A stretch of 64,000 nucleotides of DNA from an uncultured Bacteroidales bacterium (GTDB lineage: Bacteria; Bacteroidota; Bacteroidia; Bacteroidales; Paludibacteraceae): NCBI GenBank assembly GCA_900316005.1, contig ONBH01000002.1, forward strand, positions 1 to 64,000, written 5' to 3'. Positions 25,661-34,391 of the stretch are shown here, piece after piece (the first letter of the stretch is position 1; the number at the start of each line of letters is the position of its first letter). Below the pieces are notes generated by a model. The model had not been told where the DNA came from, did no database searches, and saw only the letters and a list, made by a program, of their open reading frames with translations. The position numbers were made by a program, and so were the translations under genes.

Positions 25661-25800
25661 TTTTTTGAATGAAAAATGAAAAAATCAAGCCTTACGGCTA
25701 AAAATAATGTCAAAATCGCCCGCTCGCCGCCTTGCTAAGGAGATAGAGAGTGCCAAAATTGCAATGTGGAAACTACAAAAGTGAAAAAAGTTTCCAAAAA

Positions 25801-25832
25801 TTTGTGTATTCCAAAAAAATGTAGTACTTTTG
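25801..25832 (+). promoter_or_regulatory. promoter of the TetR-efflux operon
   Basis: TTTG (25801-25804), 20 nt, TACTTTTG (25825-25832), 41 nt before ATG 25874. It diverges from the GH97 promoter 140 bp away. Between them lies an AGCC-TTAC-GGCT mini-hairpin (about 25690). Confidence 0.8.
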
Positions 25833-25873
25833 CACGCTTTTTTCGGGAAAAATCCGAAAGAGCCTGTAAAATT

Positions 25874-26488
25874 ATGGCAGAAGACAGTCAAAAACAGATA
25901 TTAAAAACGGCGGGTGAGATGTTTTTCCGTTTGGGCGTCAGGAGTGTATCGATAGACGATATATGCCACGAATTAGGTATGTCGAAGAAAACCTTTTACG
26001 TCTATTTTGCCTCGAAGGAAGAGCTCATCGACCGCATGTTGCAGCAGAATATCAACTATATCCGAGAGAAGATGGAAGAGTTGGTGCAGTTGGGCGATTT
26101 CCGCGAACTCGTGCGTAAGTTCCTGAAACACCAGGAGGCGGAACGCCTGGATGTACGCCGCGTGCCCCAGTTGGTCTATGATCTGAAGAAGTACTATCCT
26201 CGGCAGTTTCAGGACTTCCAGTTACGCTGCTTTGAAGTACAGAAGCAGTACATCGGCAGTTATCTGCAGCAGGGTGTATCAGCCGGTTTCGTGCGCGCGA
26301 ACCTTAATATAGAACATACTGCGTTTCTTTTTGCCAAGATACACAGCGATACCATTCGCGATTTGGAGTTGCTGGAGGCGCAAAATATCAATGTCCGCCA
26401 CATGGGCTCTACGGCGATGGATATCTTTGTAAGGGGTATCTTGTCGGAAGAAGGGTTGAAATTGTATAATGAGAAAGCCGGAAATTAA
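25874..26488 (+). CDS. TetR-family transcriptional regulator
   Basis: 204 residues from ATG 25874; an earlier in-frame start would lie upstream of the promoter. Helix-turn-helix at about 10-55: 'ILKTAGEMFFRLGVRSVSIDDICHELGMSKKTFYVYFASKEELI'-type TetR signature. The ligand domain has no informative motif. It is the first gene of an RND efflux set, so it most likely represses its own operon in response to a pump substrate or envelope stress (inference). Confidence 0.9.
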   Translation: MAEDSQKQILKTAGEMFFRLGVRSVSIDDICHELGMSKKTFYVYFASKEELIDRMLQQNINYIREKMEELVQLGDFRELVRKFLKHQEAERLDVRRVPQLVYDLKKYYPRQFQDFQLRCFEVQKQYIGSYLQQGVSAGFVRANLNIEHTAFLFAKIHSDTIRDLELLEAQNINVRHMGSTAMDIFVRGILSEEGLKLYNEKAGN

Positions 26489-26513
26489 GAATTATTCTCG
26501 AAAAAACGATCCC

Positions 26514-26568
26514 GAGATTGGTTCGAAAATGCATCGAGGTTTCCTCGGGAACGGCTCGGTGAAGTCGG
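26514..26568. repeat. 11-bp tandem array between tetR and tolC
   Basis: Five 11-mers: GAGATTGGTTC, GAAAATGCATC, GAGGTTTCCTC, GGGAACGGCTC, GGTGAAGTCGG. The last two match the array at 48495-48516 almost exactly (GGGAATGGCTC, GGTGAAGTCGG). Confidence 0.75.
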
Positions 26569-26605
26569 AGAAAGAAAAACGATGACTAAAACAGAAAAAA
26601 ACGAT

Positions 26606-27940
26606 ATGAAAAAACTATTAGGAATTGTAATTTGTGTAATAATGAGCCTGCCGCTTGTGGCGGAGGATCATGTTATGGCAGCCACTCGTCCGGCTCCTCA
26701 ACACGCGACGCCATCCTCCCTTTCGCTGTCGCTGAGCGAGGCGCAGGACTATGCCGTGCAGCAGAACCGCTCGCTGCGTAATGCCTCGCTGGCAGTACAG
26801 CAGGCTTATGCACAGCGCTGGCAGACAATCGCAGCGATGCTGCCCCAATTGGATGGTTCGTACACCTATAACAACTATTGTGGCTATAGTGCGACGATGT
26901 CAATGGGCGGTGCAAGTATTGAAATCAACATGCCTAACGTGGGTGCCTTGGGCCTGACGGCTTCGATGGGCTTGAACGGACAAGCGATTGTCGGCGTACT
27001 GCTCAATAATATTGCCATCGACATGCAGCGCCTGAACTACGAGATAGGCGAGGATGAGTTGCGCGCCAATATCAAGCTGTCGTATGCCAGCGTGCTGGTG
27101 CTGGAGGATATTGTCTCGCTGATGGATTCGTCGCTCATCAACCTGCAGCGCGTGGCTGAGATGACGCAGCGTTCGGTGGACGTAGGTGCCGCCGAACAGA
27201 CCAGTGCCGACCAGATTCAGGTGCGCGTCAATACCATTAAGGATAACATCAACTCGCAGAAGCGCAATGTGTCGCTGGCCTTGGCGAGCCTGAAGGTGCT
27301 GCTTGACGTGCCGGCAGAAACGGAAATCAGTCTGACCACGCGTCTGGAGGAACTGCTGACATCTGATGCCGTGATGCAACTCTTGGGCGAGGAATATCTG
27401 AAGGAGAAAAACCTGAACTACCAACTGCTGCAGAAGAATGTGGAGTTGGCGGAGAAGAATGTACATATGGCAGGCTGGGCATACGGTCCGACGGTCAGTC
27501 TGGCCTATAACTATACCAATCAGCAGTACTACGGCGAGGGAGGTATGCGTATGACGCCGCCTCACTTGGTGCAGCTCAGTGTGCGTATGCCTCTGTGGTC
27601 CAGCGGCAAGCGTGCCGCCGGCGTGGTGGATAAGAAGATAGCTCTTGAGGCTGCCCGTAACACGCTGGCTGAGACAACCGATAACCTCGACATCCAGTAC
27701 CAACAGCTGCGCTACGAACTGCAGAACGCCTATGAGTCGTACCTGACGCAGAAGACGAACCTGGATGTAACACGTCGCGTATTTGAGTCCACTACCAACA
27801 AGTTCAACTACGGCCGTAACTCCAACCTGGAACTCGTGAATGCCAGCAACGACGTCATCACTGCCCAGAGCACCTATGTGCAAGCCGTGCTGACCTTGGT
27901 ACAGGCCAACGTGGAGCTGGAGAAGTTCCTGAATAATTGA
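26606..27940 (+). CDS. TolC-family outer-membrane efflux protein
   Basis: 444 residues from ATG 26606, which begins a normal signal peptide (MKKLLGIVICVIMSLPLVA); ATG 26582, eight codons earlier, is possible. TolC-type helical hairpins: 'LSLSEAQDYAVQQNRSLRNASLAVQQAYAQRWQ...' and the C-terminal repeat 'ESTTNKFNYGRNSNLELVNASNDVITAQSTYVQ'. It forms the outer-membrane channel of the RND pump coded just downstream. The stop is in a TAATTGACAA heptamer. Confidence 0.93.
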   Translation: MKKLLGIVICVIMSLPLVAEDHVMAATRPAPQHATPSSLSLSLSEAQDYAVQQNRSLRNASLAVQQAYAQRWQTIAAMLPQLDGSYTYNNYCGYSATMSMGGASIEINMPNVGALGLTASMGLNGQAIVGVLLNNIAIDMQRLNYEIGEDELRANIKLSYASVLVLEDIVSLMDSSLINLQRVAEMTQRSVDVGAAEQTSADQIQVRVNTIKDNINSQKRNVSLALASLKVLLDVPAETEISLTTRLEELLTSDAVMQLLGEEYLKEKNLNYQLLQKNVELAEKNVHMAGWAYGPTVSLAYNYTNQQYYGEGGMRMTPPHLVQLSVRMPLWSSGKRAAGVVDKKIALEAARNTLAETTDNLDIQYQQLRYELQNAYESYLTQKTNLDVTRRVFESTTNKFNYGRNSNLELVNASNDVITAQSTYVQAVLTLVQANVELEKFLNN

Positions 27941-27973
27941 CAACCCCAAACAGCTAATTGATATTTATACGAT

Positions 27974-28981
27974 ATGAAAAAACTATTTATCTTCGCGCTT
28001 GCAGCGCTAACGCTGGCGAGTTGCGGTAACAAAGAACAGCAGACCACCGATCAAGAAGAAAGTGCCGAATTGGTGGAACTGACCACCCTCCACGCCCGTG
28101 AGGTACAGCGCGAAATCTCGCTCTCATCGAACCTGATGGGCTATGAGACGGTCAATGTGGCTCCCTCGCTCACGGGTAAGATCGAGCATATCTACGTGGA
28201 GGTGGGTGACCGTGTGGCGGAAGGCGCAGACCTCGTTCGCATGGATCAGCAGCAGTACAACACCACCCGTCTGACGATGGCCAATCTGCAAGTCGAGATG
28301 AGCCGTATGGATGGCCTGATTCAGACCGGTTCGGTTAGTCAGCAGCAATATGACCAGGTGAAACTATCGCTGGATCAGACTCGTGAGAGCCTGGCGTTCC
28401 TGCAGAAGAACACCTATGTGAAGGCTCCGTTTGCCGGCGTTATCTCGGCCAAGAACTACGAGGACGGCGAGCTCTATAGCGGTCAGCCTATCGTGGTGCT
28501 GACGCAGGTGGATAAACTCAAGACTCTGGTGGCTATCCCCGAGAGTTATATACCTCTTGTGAAGAAGGGTATGCAGCTGTCGCTGCGTTCGTCGGTCTAT
28601 CCCGACCGCGTGTTCCCGGCTACCATTGAGGTGGTCTATCCTACGCTGGATGCTGCCAGTCATACCTTCCAGGTCAAGGTGGTGGTGCCCAATCAGCAGG
28701 GTCTCTTGCGCCCCGGCATGTACGTGACTACGACCATCGGCCTGAACAAAGAGACGGTCATCATGGCGCCCTATTCCACGGTGCTGAAACTCATCGGTGC
28801 TAACGACCGCTATGTGTTCATCAACGACAATGGTCGCGCCAAACGCGTCACCGTAGAGATGGGGCAGCGCGTGGGCGATGATGTAGAGATTATCGCACCC
28901 GAGATTGTCGAAGGTGTCGAACTGGTAACGAAAGGCGAAGCCCGCCTGATTGACGGCGTGAAAATCACCACAAGCAATTGA
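27974..28981 (+). CDS. RND efflux periplasmic adaptor (MFP/AcrA-type)
   Basis: 335 residues with lipobox 'LTLASCGNK'. Lipoyl-like halves: 'GKIEHIYVEVGDRVAEGADLVRMD' and 'TYVKAPFAGVISAKNYEDGELYSGQPIV'. The intervening helical hairpin is short. The beta-barrel and membrane-proximal domains follow ('LLRPGMYVTTTIGLNKETVIMAPYSTV'). It bridges the inner-membrane pump and the TolC channel. The TGA stop begins a run of TTGACAA heptamers. Confidence 0.94.
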   Translation: MKKLFIFALAALTLASCGNKEQQTTDQEESAELVELTTLHAREVQREISLSSNLMGYETVNVAPSLTGKIEHIYVEVGDRVAEGADLVRMDQQQYNTTRLTMANLQVEMSRMDGLIQTGSVSQQQYDQVKLSLDQTRESLAFLQKNTYVKAPFAGVISAKNYEDGELYSGQPIVVLTQVDKLKTLVAIPESYIPLVKKGMQLSLRSSVYPDRVFPATIEVVYPTLDAASHTFQVKVVVPNQQGLLRPGMYVTTTIGLNKETVIMAPYSTVLKLIGANDRYVFINDNGRAKRVTVEMGQRVGDDVEIIAPEIVEGVELVTKGEARLIDGVKITTSN

Positions 28982-29046
28982 CAATTAGACAATTGACAAA
29001 GTCGTCAATAAATCGTAAAATCGTAAATCGTTAAATCGTAAATAAA
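28977..29046 (+). repeat. 7-bp arrays between adaptor and pump genes
   Basis: CAATTGA CAATTAG ACAATTG gives way to TCGTCAA TAAATCG TAAAATC GTAAATC GTTAAAT CGTAAAT. The first unit contains the adaptor's stop codon. Two different heptamer families are joined in a single spacer. Confidence 0.8.
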
Positions 29047-29049
29047 AGT

Positions 29050-32000
29050 ATGGCAATATACAAGACTTCAGTCCAAAAACCTATTACCACCGCGCTGATC
29101 TTTGTGGCGGTGATAGTCATTGGTCTGTTCAGTTATACGCAGCTCCCCATTGACTTCTTCCCCGAGATGGACCCGCCGTATGTCACGGTCATGGTGACCT
29201 ATCCGGGCGCATCAGCCTCGGAGGTTGAGACCAATGTCACCAAGGTGCTGGAGAACACGCTGAACTCGGTGGACCACCTGAAAGAGCTGACATCCGTTTC
29301 GAAAGATAACCTCTCGCAGGTAACATTAGAGTTTGAGTGGGGCATCAATATCGACGAAATCGTCAACGACATCCGAACGTACGTTGACCTTAGTAAAGAT
29401 AATCTGCCGGATGGGTGCTCCAATCCCATCATTCTGCGTCTATCAACCTCGATGATGCCGATTATTCAGTATTCCGTTACGGCACGTGAGTCATACCCCT
29501 CGCTGGATAAACTGCTGGACGACGAAATCATCCCGCAGCTGAACCGCGTGGACGGTATCGGTAACCTGTCTGTATCCGGCGAACCCGAACGGCGCGTGTA
29601 TGTATATCTAGACCAATCTAAGCTGGACGCATACGGCCTCACCGTAGAGTCTGTGGGCAATATGATTGCTGCCAGCAACCTCAATATGTCGTCCGGAACC
29701 GTCAAGATGGAAAAGGAGCAGTACCAACTGGAGGTACGCAGCGAGTTCGCGGAGTCGGCTGAGATCAACGACATCGTGGTGACCACTACCATGGATGGTC
29801 GTCAGGTCTTTGTGCGCGACATCGCTACGGTCAAGGACACCATTAAGGAGCTGTCGCTGGATGAGAAGACCGACGGTATCGACTGCGCGCGACTCATCAT
29901 CACCAAGCAGTCCGGCGGTAATACCGTGGCTGTCTGCAGAGGCGTGCGCGAGGAAATAGAGAAAATCAAGAAGACACTGCCCGCCGATGTAGAGATTCGC
30001 CTTATCTACGACCAGTCGGAGAATATCGAGAACTCCATCAACTCGCTGCAGGAAACCATCGGCTACGCGCTGATCTTTGTGGTGCTGGTCGTTATGTTCT
30101 TCCTGGGACGTTGGCGTGCCGCCTTCATCGTGGGTATTACCATCCCGATATCGCTGATTGTGGCCTTCATTTACCTCTTGTTATCCGATGGGTCGCTCAA
30201 TATCATATCACTCTGCTCGCTGAATATAGCCATCGGTATGGTGGTGGACGATGCCATCGTTGTCTTGGAGAATATCACCAAGCACGTGGATCGCGGCGAG
30301 AACCCCCGCGAGGCTGCCATCTATGCCACCAATGAGGTATGGGTATCGGTCATCGCTACCACCCTGGTTATCGTGGCTGTGTTCGTGCCCATGACCATGC
30401 TTTCGGGTGTGGCGGGTATCATGTTCAAGTCGCTGGGATGGATCATCACCATCGTCTGCTGCACTTCAACCCTGATTGCCATCTCCCTCACCCCGATGCT
30501 CGCCAGCAAGATGCTGAAGCCCAAGAAAGTCTTCGTCAATGCCGAAGGCGACCTGGTGGAAGAAAAAGATGACAATAACTGGTATGCCAAATATATCATT
30601 CCGATACTGGATAAGGTGGACGAATTCTATGCCCGCGTCTTGGGTTGGTGTCTGGGACATAAGGTCGCTACGTTTGGCATCCTCTTGGCGTTCTTTGTGG
30701 CTACGCTCATACCTGTCTTTGCCGGCAGAATCGGTACCGACTTCATGCAGCAACAGGATATGGGACGCTTCACCGTCAAGGTAGAACTGCAGCGCGGTAC
30801 GCGTATTGAGGAGACCCTGAAGACCGCCCGCGCGCTGGAAGCACGCATCGTCGAACTTGTGCCCGAGGTGCAGTTGATCTCAACATCAGCCGGTTCGAAC
30901 GACAATGCCGGTATCTCGGCCCTCTTCTCAACGACGATGAACAACACCATCAACATGACCATCCGTACCAGCAAGAAGTACGAACGCGAACGCAGCATCT
31001 TTGAGATAGCTGAAGTCGTGCGTCAGGAGTTGAAACGCCATGCGGAGATTACTGATTTCAATGTATCCACCGCTTCGGGTGGCGGCATGTCGTCCAATAC
31101 CGTGGATATCGAGATCTATGGATATGACTTTGATGCCACCAGCCGTCTGGCCGAGCAGATTCAGTACGTCTGCAACCACTCGGTGGATGGCGCACGTGAC
31201 GCTACCATCTCGCGCGAGGATGAGCGTCCGGAAATCAAGGTGGCCGTCAATCGCGAGAAGGCCTCACGGCTTGGGCTGACGCCTGCTACCATCTCTACGT
31301 ACCTCAGAAACCGCGTTAACGGCATGGCCTGCGGCTACCTCAAGGAGGATGGTTCTGAATACGCCATCCTGACCCGTCTGCAGGAGAATGACCGCAACAC
31401 TGTGCAGAAAATTCAGGATCTGACCATCCCCACACCCACCGGACGGCAGGTGAAGCTCTCGGAGGTCTGCGAGATTGGTGAGTACTGGACTCCGCCTACC
31501 ATCGAGCGTAAATCGCGTCAGCGTATTGTGACCGTCAAGGTGACACCCTATAATACTTCACTGGGCGAACTGGCTACACGTATCCAGGCCGAGGTGGATA
31601 AACTGGAGATACCGCAAGGTGTAGTAATACGTCTGGCAGGTGACTATGAAGACCAACAGGATACCTTCGGCAAGATGTTACTCCTGGCCCTGCTAATCAT
31701 CATGTTGGTTTATATCGTCATGGCCTCGCAGTTTGAGTCGTTCAAGAAACCCTTCATCATCATGTTTACCATCCCCTTTGCCCTATCGGGTGTTATTCTG
31801 GCGTTGTGGATGACAGGCCGTTCGCTGGATATGGTAGGCGCACTGGGACTGGTGATGTTGGTAGGTATCGTTGTGAAGAATGGTATTGTGCTCATTGACT
31901 ACACCGACCTGTTGCGCGAGCGTGGTATGGAACTGAATGAAGCCATCCGTCAGGCAGGTCGTAGCCGTATTCGTCCCGTGCTGATGACGGCGTTCACCAC

Positions 32001-32226
32001 CATATTGGGAATGATGCCGATGGTATTCTCGCAAGGCGATGGTGCAGAGATGTGGCAACCGATGGGTATCGTCGTTATCGGCGGTCTGCTGGTATCCACG
32101 CTGCTGACCTTCTTTATTGTTCCGACGCTTTATGGAGCAATGTCGCGTCACGATGATGCCAACAAGGAGAAAGCCCTGCGCAAGAATTTCATCTTCATGG
32201 ATATCAAAGTAAAAAATAAAGAATAA
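29050..32226 (+). CDS. RND multidrug efflux pump (AcrB/HAE1 family)
   Basis: 1058 residues, full length for the family, with twelve predicted membrane helices. Start 'MAIYKTSVQKPITTALIFVAVIVIGLFSYTQLPIDFFPEMDPP' is typical. The proton-relay aspartates are kept in TM4 ('NIAIGMVVDDAIVVLENI'), as is TM10 'GLVMLVGIVVKNGIVLIDY'. It should export hydrophobic compounds using the proton gradient, together with the adaptor and TolC coded upstream. The PII-like gene follows after 29 nt. Confidence 0.95.
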   Translation: MAIYKTSVQKPITTALIFVAVIVIGLFSYTQLPIDFFPEMDPPYVTVMVTYPGASASEVETNVTKVLENTLNSVDHLKELTSVSKDNLSQVTLEFEWGINIDEIVNDIRTYVDLSKDNLPDGCSNPIILRLSTSMMPIIQYSVTARESYPSLDKLLDDEIIPQLNRVDGIGNLSVSGEPERRVYVYLDQSKLDAYGLTVESVGNMIAASNLNMSSGTVKMEKEQYQLEVRSEFAESAEINDIVVTTTMDGRQVFVRDIATVKDTIKELSLDEKTDGIDCARLIITKQSGGNTVAVCRGVREEIEKIKKTLPADVEIRLIYDQSENIENSINSLQETIGYALIFVVLVVMFFLGRWRAAFIVGITIPISLIVAFIYLLLSDGSLNIISLCSLNIAIGMVVDDAIVVLENITKHVDRGENPREAAIYATNEVWVSVIATTLVIVAVFVPMTMLSGVAGIMFKSLGWIITIVCCTSTLIAISLTPMLASKMLKPKKVFVNAEGDLVEEKDDNNWYAKYIIPILDKVDEFYARVLGWCLGHKVATFGILLAFFVATLIPVFAGRIGTDFMQQQDMGRFTVKVELQRGTRIEETLKTARALEARIVELVPEVQLISTSAGSNDNAGISALFSTTMNNTINMTIRTSKKYERERSIFEIAEVVRQELKRHAEITDFNVSTASGGGMSSNTVDIEIYGYDFDATSRLAEQIQYVCNHSVDGARDATISREDERPEIKVAVNREKASRLGLTPATISTYLRNRVNGMACGYLKEDGSEYAILTRLQENDRNTVQKIQDLTIPTPTGRQVKLSEVCEIGEYWTPPTIERKSRQRIVTVKVTPYNTSLGELATRIQAEVDKLEIPQGVVIRLAGDYEDQQDTFGKMLLLALLIIMLVYIVMASQFESFKKPFIIMFTIPFALSGVILALWMTGRSLDMVGALGLVMLVGIVVKNGIVLIDYTDLLRERGMELNEAIRQAGRSRIRPVLMTAFTTILGMMPMVFSQGDGAEMWQPMGIVVIGGLLVSTLLTFFIVPTLYGAMSRHDDANKEKALRKNFIFMDIKVKNKE

Positions 32227-32255
32227 TTTTCATTCATCATCAATCATTGACGAAT

Positions 32256-32549
32256 ATGAAAAGTGTAATGATCGTTTTCAATCAGGCGAACACCGAAAGG
32301 GTGGAGTACCTGCTGGATATACTCAACGTCCGTGGTTTCACCTTCTTTGAGGAAGTGCAAGGCCGCGGTACGAGAAATGGCGAACCCCACCGCGGGACGC
32401 ACGCATGGCCAGAGATGAACTCCTGCGTCATCTCTGTGGTGGACGATGACAAGGTACCCGAACTGCTGGAGGGTGTCAAGAAATTAGACCTCCGCAACGA
32501 GGAAGTCGGTGTCCGTGCCTTCGTCTGGGATATCGTGGCTACAGTCTGA
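32256..32549 (+). CDS. PII-like small regulatory protein
   Basis: 97 residues from ATG 32256 (an in-frame TTG at 32247 is less likely). The pattern fits the ferredoxin-like fold of PII relatives: 'KSVMIVFNQANTERVEYLLDILNVRGFTFFEEVQGRG' (beta-alpha-beta), a T-loop-like stretch 'TRNGEPHRGTHAWPEMN', then 'CVISVVDDDKVPELLEGVKKL' and 'VGVRAFVWDIVATV'. The uridylylation tyrosine of classical PII is not evident. Its position directly after an RND pump suggests it senses a nucleotide and modulates the pump (inference). Confidence 0.7.
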   Translation: MKSVMIVFNQANTERVEYLLDILNVRGFTFFEEVQGRGTRNGEPHRGTHAWPEMNSCVISVVDDDKVPELLEGVKKLDLRNEEVGVRAFVWDIVATV

Positions 32550-32558
32550 TTTTTGACC

Positions 32559-32637
32559 TTTTCCCCCGATAATTGCTAACTCAAGAATACAAAAATGGCA
32601 TTATCGGGGGAAAAATGCACTTTTTTTGCATTTTTTT
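32559..32637 (+). terminator. double hairpin terminator of the efflux operon
   Basis: First stem: TTTTCCCCCGATAAT (32559-32573) with ATTATCGGGGGAAAA (32600-32614), 15 bp perfect with a 26-nt loop. Second stem: AAAAATGCA (32611-32619) with TGCATTTTT (32627-32635), then Ts. They share AAAA and so may be mutually exclusive. Confidence 0.9.
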
Positions 32638-32646
32638 GCCAAAAAA

Positions 32647-32678
32647 TTTGGTCATGTCAGAAAAAAGCAGTACCTTTG
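32647..32678 (+). promoter_or_regulatory. promoter of tRNA-Asp
   Basis: TTTG (32647-32650), 20 nt, TACCTTTG (32671-32678). From TTTGGTCATGTC through the A-run to the -7 box it is almost identical to the tRNA-Phe promoter. The tRNA begins 155 nt downstream, so a long leader must be removed. Confidence 0.85.
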
Positions 32679-32757
32679 CACCCGCTTTTGAAAAAGCAGT
32701 GTTCTTAACACATAAACGTTCACCCAATCCCCGATGAGGAAGTTTACTTTCGAAATC

Positions 32758-32833
32758 GGAGAGCGGAGGCACAAATCGCCCGTCGATTAAGCGTAGCGGT
32801 ATCGATTATAGCGATTTTGTTGCCGAACGCGAA
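32758..32833 (+). repeat. ~75-bp dispersed element, copy A
   Basis: It begins GGAGAGCGGAGGCACAA, continues with GCGTAGCGGTATCGATTATA and ends TTTTGTTGCCGAACGCGAA, touching the first base of tRNA-Asp. Copy B at 63267-63339 has the same ends (GGAGAGCGGAGGTACAA ... TCTTGTTACCGAACGCGAA) and nearly the same length. A partial right end is at 63192-63213. Confidence 0.75.
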
Positions 32834-32907
32834 GGTGCGGTAGTTCAGTTGGTTAGAATACCGGCCTGTCACGCCGTAGGTCGCGAGTTCGAGTCTCGTC
32901 CGCACCG
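32834..32907 (+). tRNA. tRNA-Asp (GTC)
   Basis: 74 nt. Acceptor GGTGCGG pairs with CCGCACC. The D loop has AGTTGGTTA. Anticodon loop CTGTCAC gives GTC, and the T loop is TTCGAGT. The discriminator is G and no CCA is encoded. The outermost anticodon-stem pair is C27-T43, a mismatch where most tRNA-Asp have a pair; otherwise it is normal. A terminator follows directly. Confidence 0.96.
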
Positions 32908-32940
32908 CAAAGCCCGCAATTTTGCGGGCTTTGTTATTGT
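32908..32940 (+). terminator. terminator of tRNA-Asp
   Basis: CAAAGCCCGCAA (32908-32919) pairs with TTGCGGGCTTTG (32922-32933), followed by TTATTGTT, one base after the tRNA. Confidence 0.9.
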
Positions 32941-32986
32941 TACCAGCAAACGCTTCCCTCTTATGGTTACGAATAATGAATAACGA

Positions 32987-33016
32987 AAAAAATCGCCCGT
33001 TAACGAGCGATTTTTT
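32987..33016. terminator. bidirectional terminator between tRNA-Asp and gpx
   Basis: AAAAAATCGC (32987-32996) pairs with GCGATTTTTT (33007-33016) around a CGTTAACG core. A and T runs on both sides suit termination of the minus-strand gpx transcript and backup for the tRNA. Confidence 0.85.
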
Positions 33017-33055
33017 ATTTGTAGAACTGTAATCTTATCGGTCTGTTCAGCCGTT

Positions 33056-33607
33056 TTATTTCGCTAACTCGCGGACGATGTTCTCCTCGAAGTCTTTCGG
33101 CTCGGCGACCGGAGCAAAACGCTGTATCGTCATGCCGTCTTTCGATACCAGGAACTTGGTGAAGTTCCACAGTATGTCACTCTCTTTCTCTACACTCTTG
33201 CTGATCTTCTTCAGCATCACATGCGCTGCCTTTGCCTTCAGACCCTTGTATTCCTCCGTCGGAGCCTGCGCCTTCAGGTACTCAAATACCGGATTGGCAT
33301 TTGCTCCATTGACATCACTCTTCGCCATCAGCGGGAATGTCACACCGTGGTTCAGACGGCAGAACTCCTCGATCTGCTCATCGCTGCCCGGCTCCTGATT
33401 GGCGAACTGGTCGCACGGGAATCCCAAGATGACAAAACCCTGGTCTTTGTATTTCTTATACAGCTCCTCGAGCCCGTCGTATTGGGGGGTGAAACCGCAT
33501 TTCGATGCCGTGTTGACGATTAAAATAACCTGACCCTTGTAGTCACTGAGGGCCACCTCTTTGCCTCGGTTGTTGAGGACTTTGAAATCATAAAAATTAT
33601 TTACCAT
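33056..33607 (-). CDS. glutathione peroxidase family protein
   Basis: 183 residues. Peroxidatic Cys37 in 'NTASKCGFTPQYDGLEELYKKY' replaces selenocysteine. 'GFPCDQFANQEPGSDEQIEEFC' provides the second conserved block with the likely resolving cysteine nearby, and 'WNFTKFLV' the active-site Trp-Asn. Such bacterial enzymes usually use thioredoxin to reduce hydroperoxides, which fits trxB in the window. It is divergent from the rubrerythrin gene, with back-to-back promoters, making a peroxide-defence pair. Confidence 0.95.
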   Translation of the reverse strand: MVNNFYDFKVLNNRGKEVALSDYKGQVILIVNTASKCGFTPQYDGLEELYKKYKDQGFVILGFPCDQFANQEPGSDEQIEEFCRLNHGVTFPLMAKSDVNGANANPVFEYLKAQAPTEEYKGLKAKAAHVMLKKISKSVEKESDILWNFTKFLVSKDGMTIQRFAPVAEPKDFEENIVRELAK

Positions 33608-33630
33608 TTGTTCATTTACCTAATCCGCTG

Positions 33631-33662
33631 CAAAGGTACAAAAAAAAGTGTGTATATGCAAA
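33631..33662 (-). promoter_or_regulatory. promoter of gpx
   Basis: Minus strand TTTG (33662-33659), 20 nt, TACCTTTG (33638-33631), 24 nt before the ATG at 33607. Confidence 0.8.
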
Positions 33663-33729
33663 TATATCCGACAAAAAAGGAATAATGCAAACTGAAAATA
33701 GCTTTTTTGCACGAAAAAATGACGCAAAA

Positions 33730-33761
33730 TTTGCATATGTCAAAAAAAAGTCGTATCTTTG
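33730..33761 (+). promoter_or_regulatory. promoter of the rubrerythrin gene
   Basis: TTTG (33730-33733), 20 nt, TATCTTTG (33754-33761), 39 nt before ATG 33801. About 70 bp separate it from the divergent gpx promoter, room for a shared peroxide-responsive operator, though no clear dyad is visible. Confidence 0.8.
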
Positions 33762-33800
33762 CACCCGAATTGTAAAAACAATCTTTAATCAAAACTCAAC

Positions 33801-34346
33801 ATGAACAAGAAATTCATTTGCCCGATTTGCGGATTCGTATTTGAGGGACCCGAGGCACCGGAGCGTTGCCCCCAGTGCAAACAAGTAGTTACGTGGAAAG
33901 AAGCTAAGACCGATGGCATCCAGTTCGCATGCGAACACGTGATTGGCGTGGCTAAAGACGCCGACGAAGAGATGCGTAAGGACCTCAACGCTCACTTTAT
34001 GGGTGAGGCTACGGAGGTAGGCATGTACCTGGCTATGTCGCGCCAGGCTGACCGCGAGGGCTACCCCGAGATAGCTGCTGCCTTCCGTCAGTATGCCTTT
34101 GAGGAGGCGGAACACTGCGCTAAGTTTGCCGAACTGCTGGGCGATGTGGTTTGGGATACCAAGACCAACCTGGAGAAACGCATGATGGCAGAGGCCGGCG
34201 CCTGCGAAGGTAAGTTGGAGATCGCTAAGCGCGCCAAAGCCATGAATTGGGATGCTATCCACGATACCGTTCACGAGATGGCTAAGGACGAAGCACGCCA
34301 CGGCAGCGGCTTCCAGGGCCTCTACAAACGCTACTTCAGTAAGTAA
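33801..34346 (+). CDS. reverse rubrerythrin (NADH-peroxidase type)
   Basis: 181 residues. The rubredoxin-like domain is N-terminal (Cys7, Cys10, Cys23, Cys26: CPICG ... CPQC), the reverse of ordinary rubrerythrin. The four-helix diiron domain follows with '[16 protein letters not shown]', '[17 protein letters not shown]' and '[16 protein letters not shown]' supplying the Glu and His ligands. It reduces hydrogen peroxide in the cytoplasm of anaerobes. The TonB-receptor gene starts 45 nt later in the same frame as this gene's read-through. Confidence 0.94.
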   Translation: MNKKFICPICGFVFEGPEAPERCPQCKQVVTWKEAKTDGIQFACEHVIGVAKDADEEMRKDLNAHFMGEATEVGMYLAMSRQADREGYPEIAAAFRQYAFEEAEHCAKFAELLGDVVWDTKTNLEKRMMAEAGACEGKLEIAKRAKAMNWDAIHDTVHEMAKDEARHGSGFQGLYKRYFSK

Positions 34347-34391
34347 AACCGCGCCACGCTCAGCAAACTGCACATACGATGCTGTCTGCTC

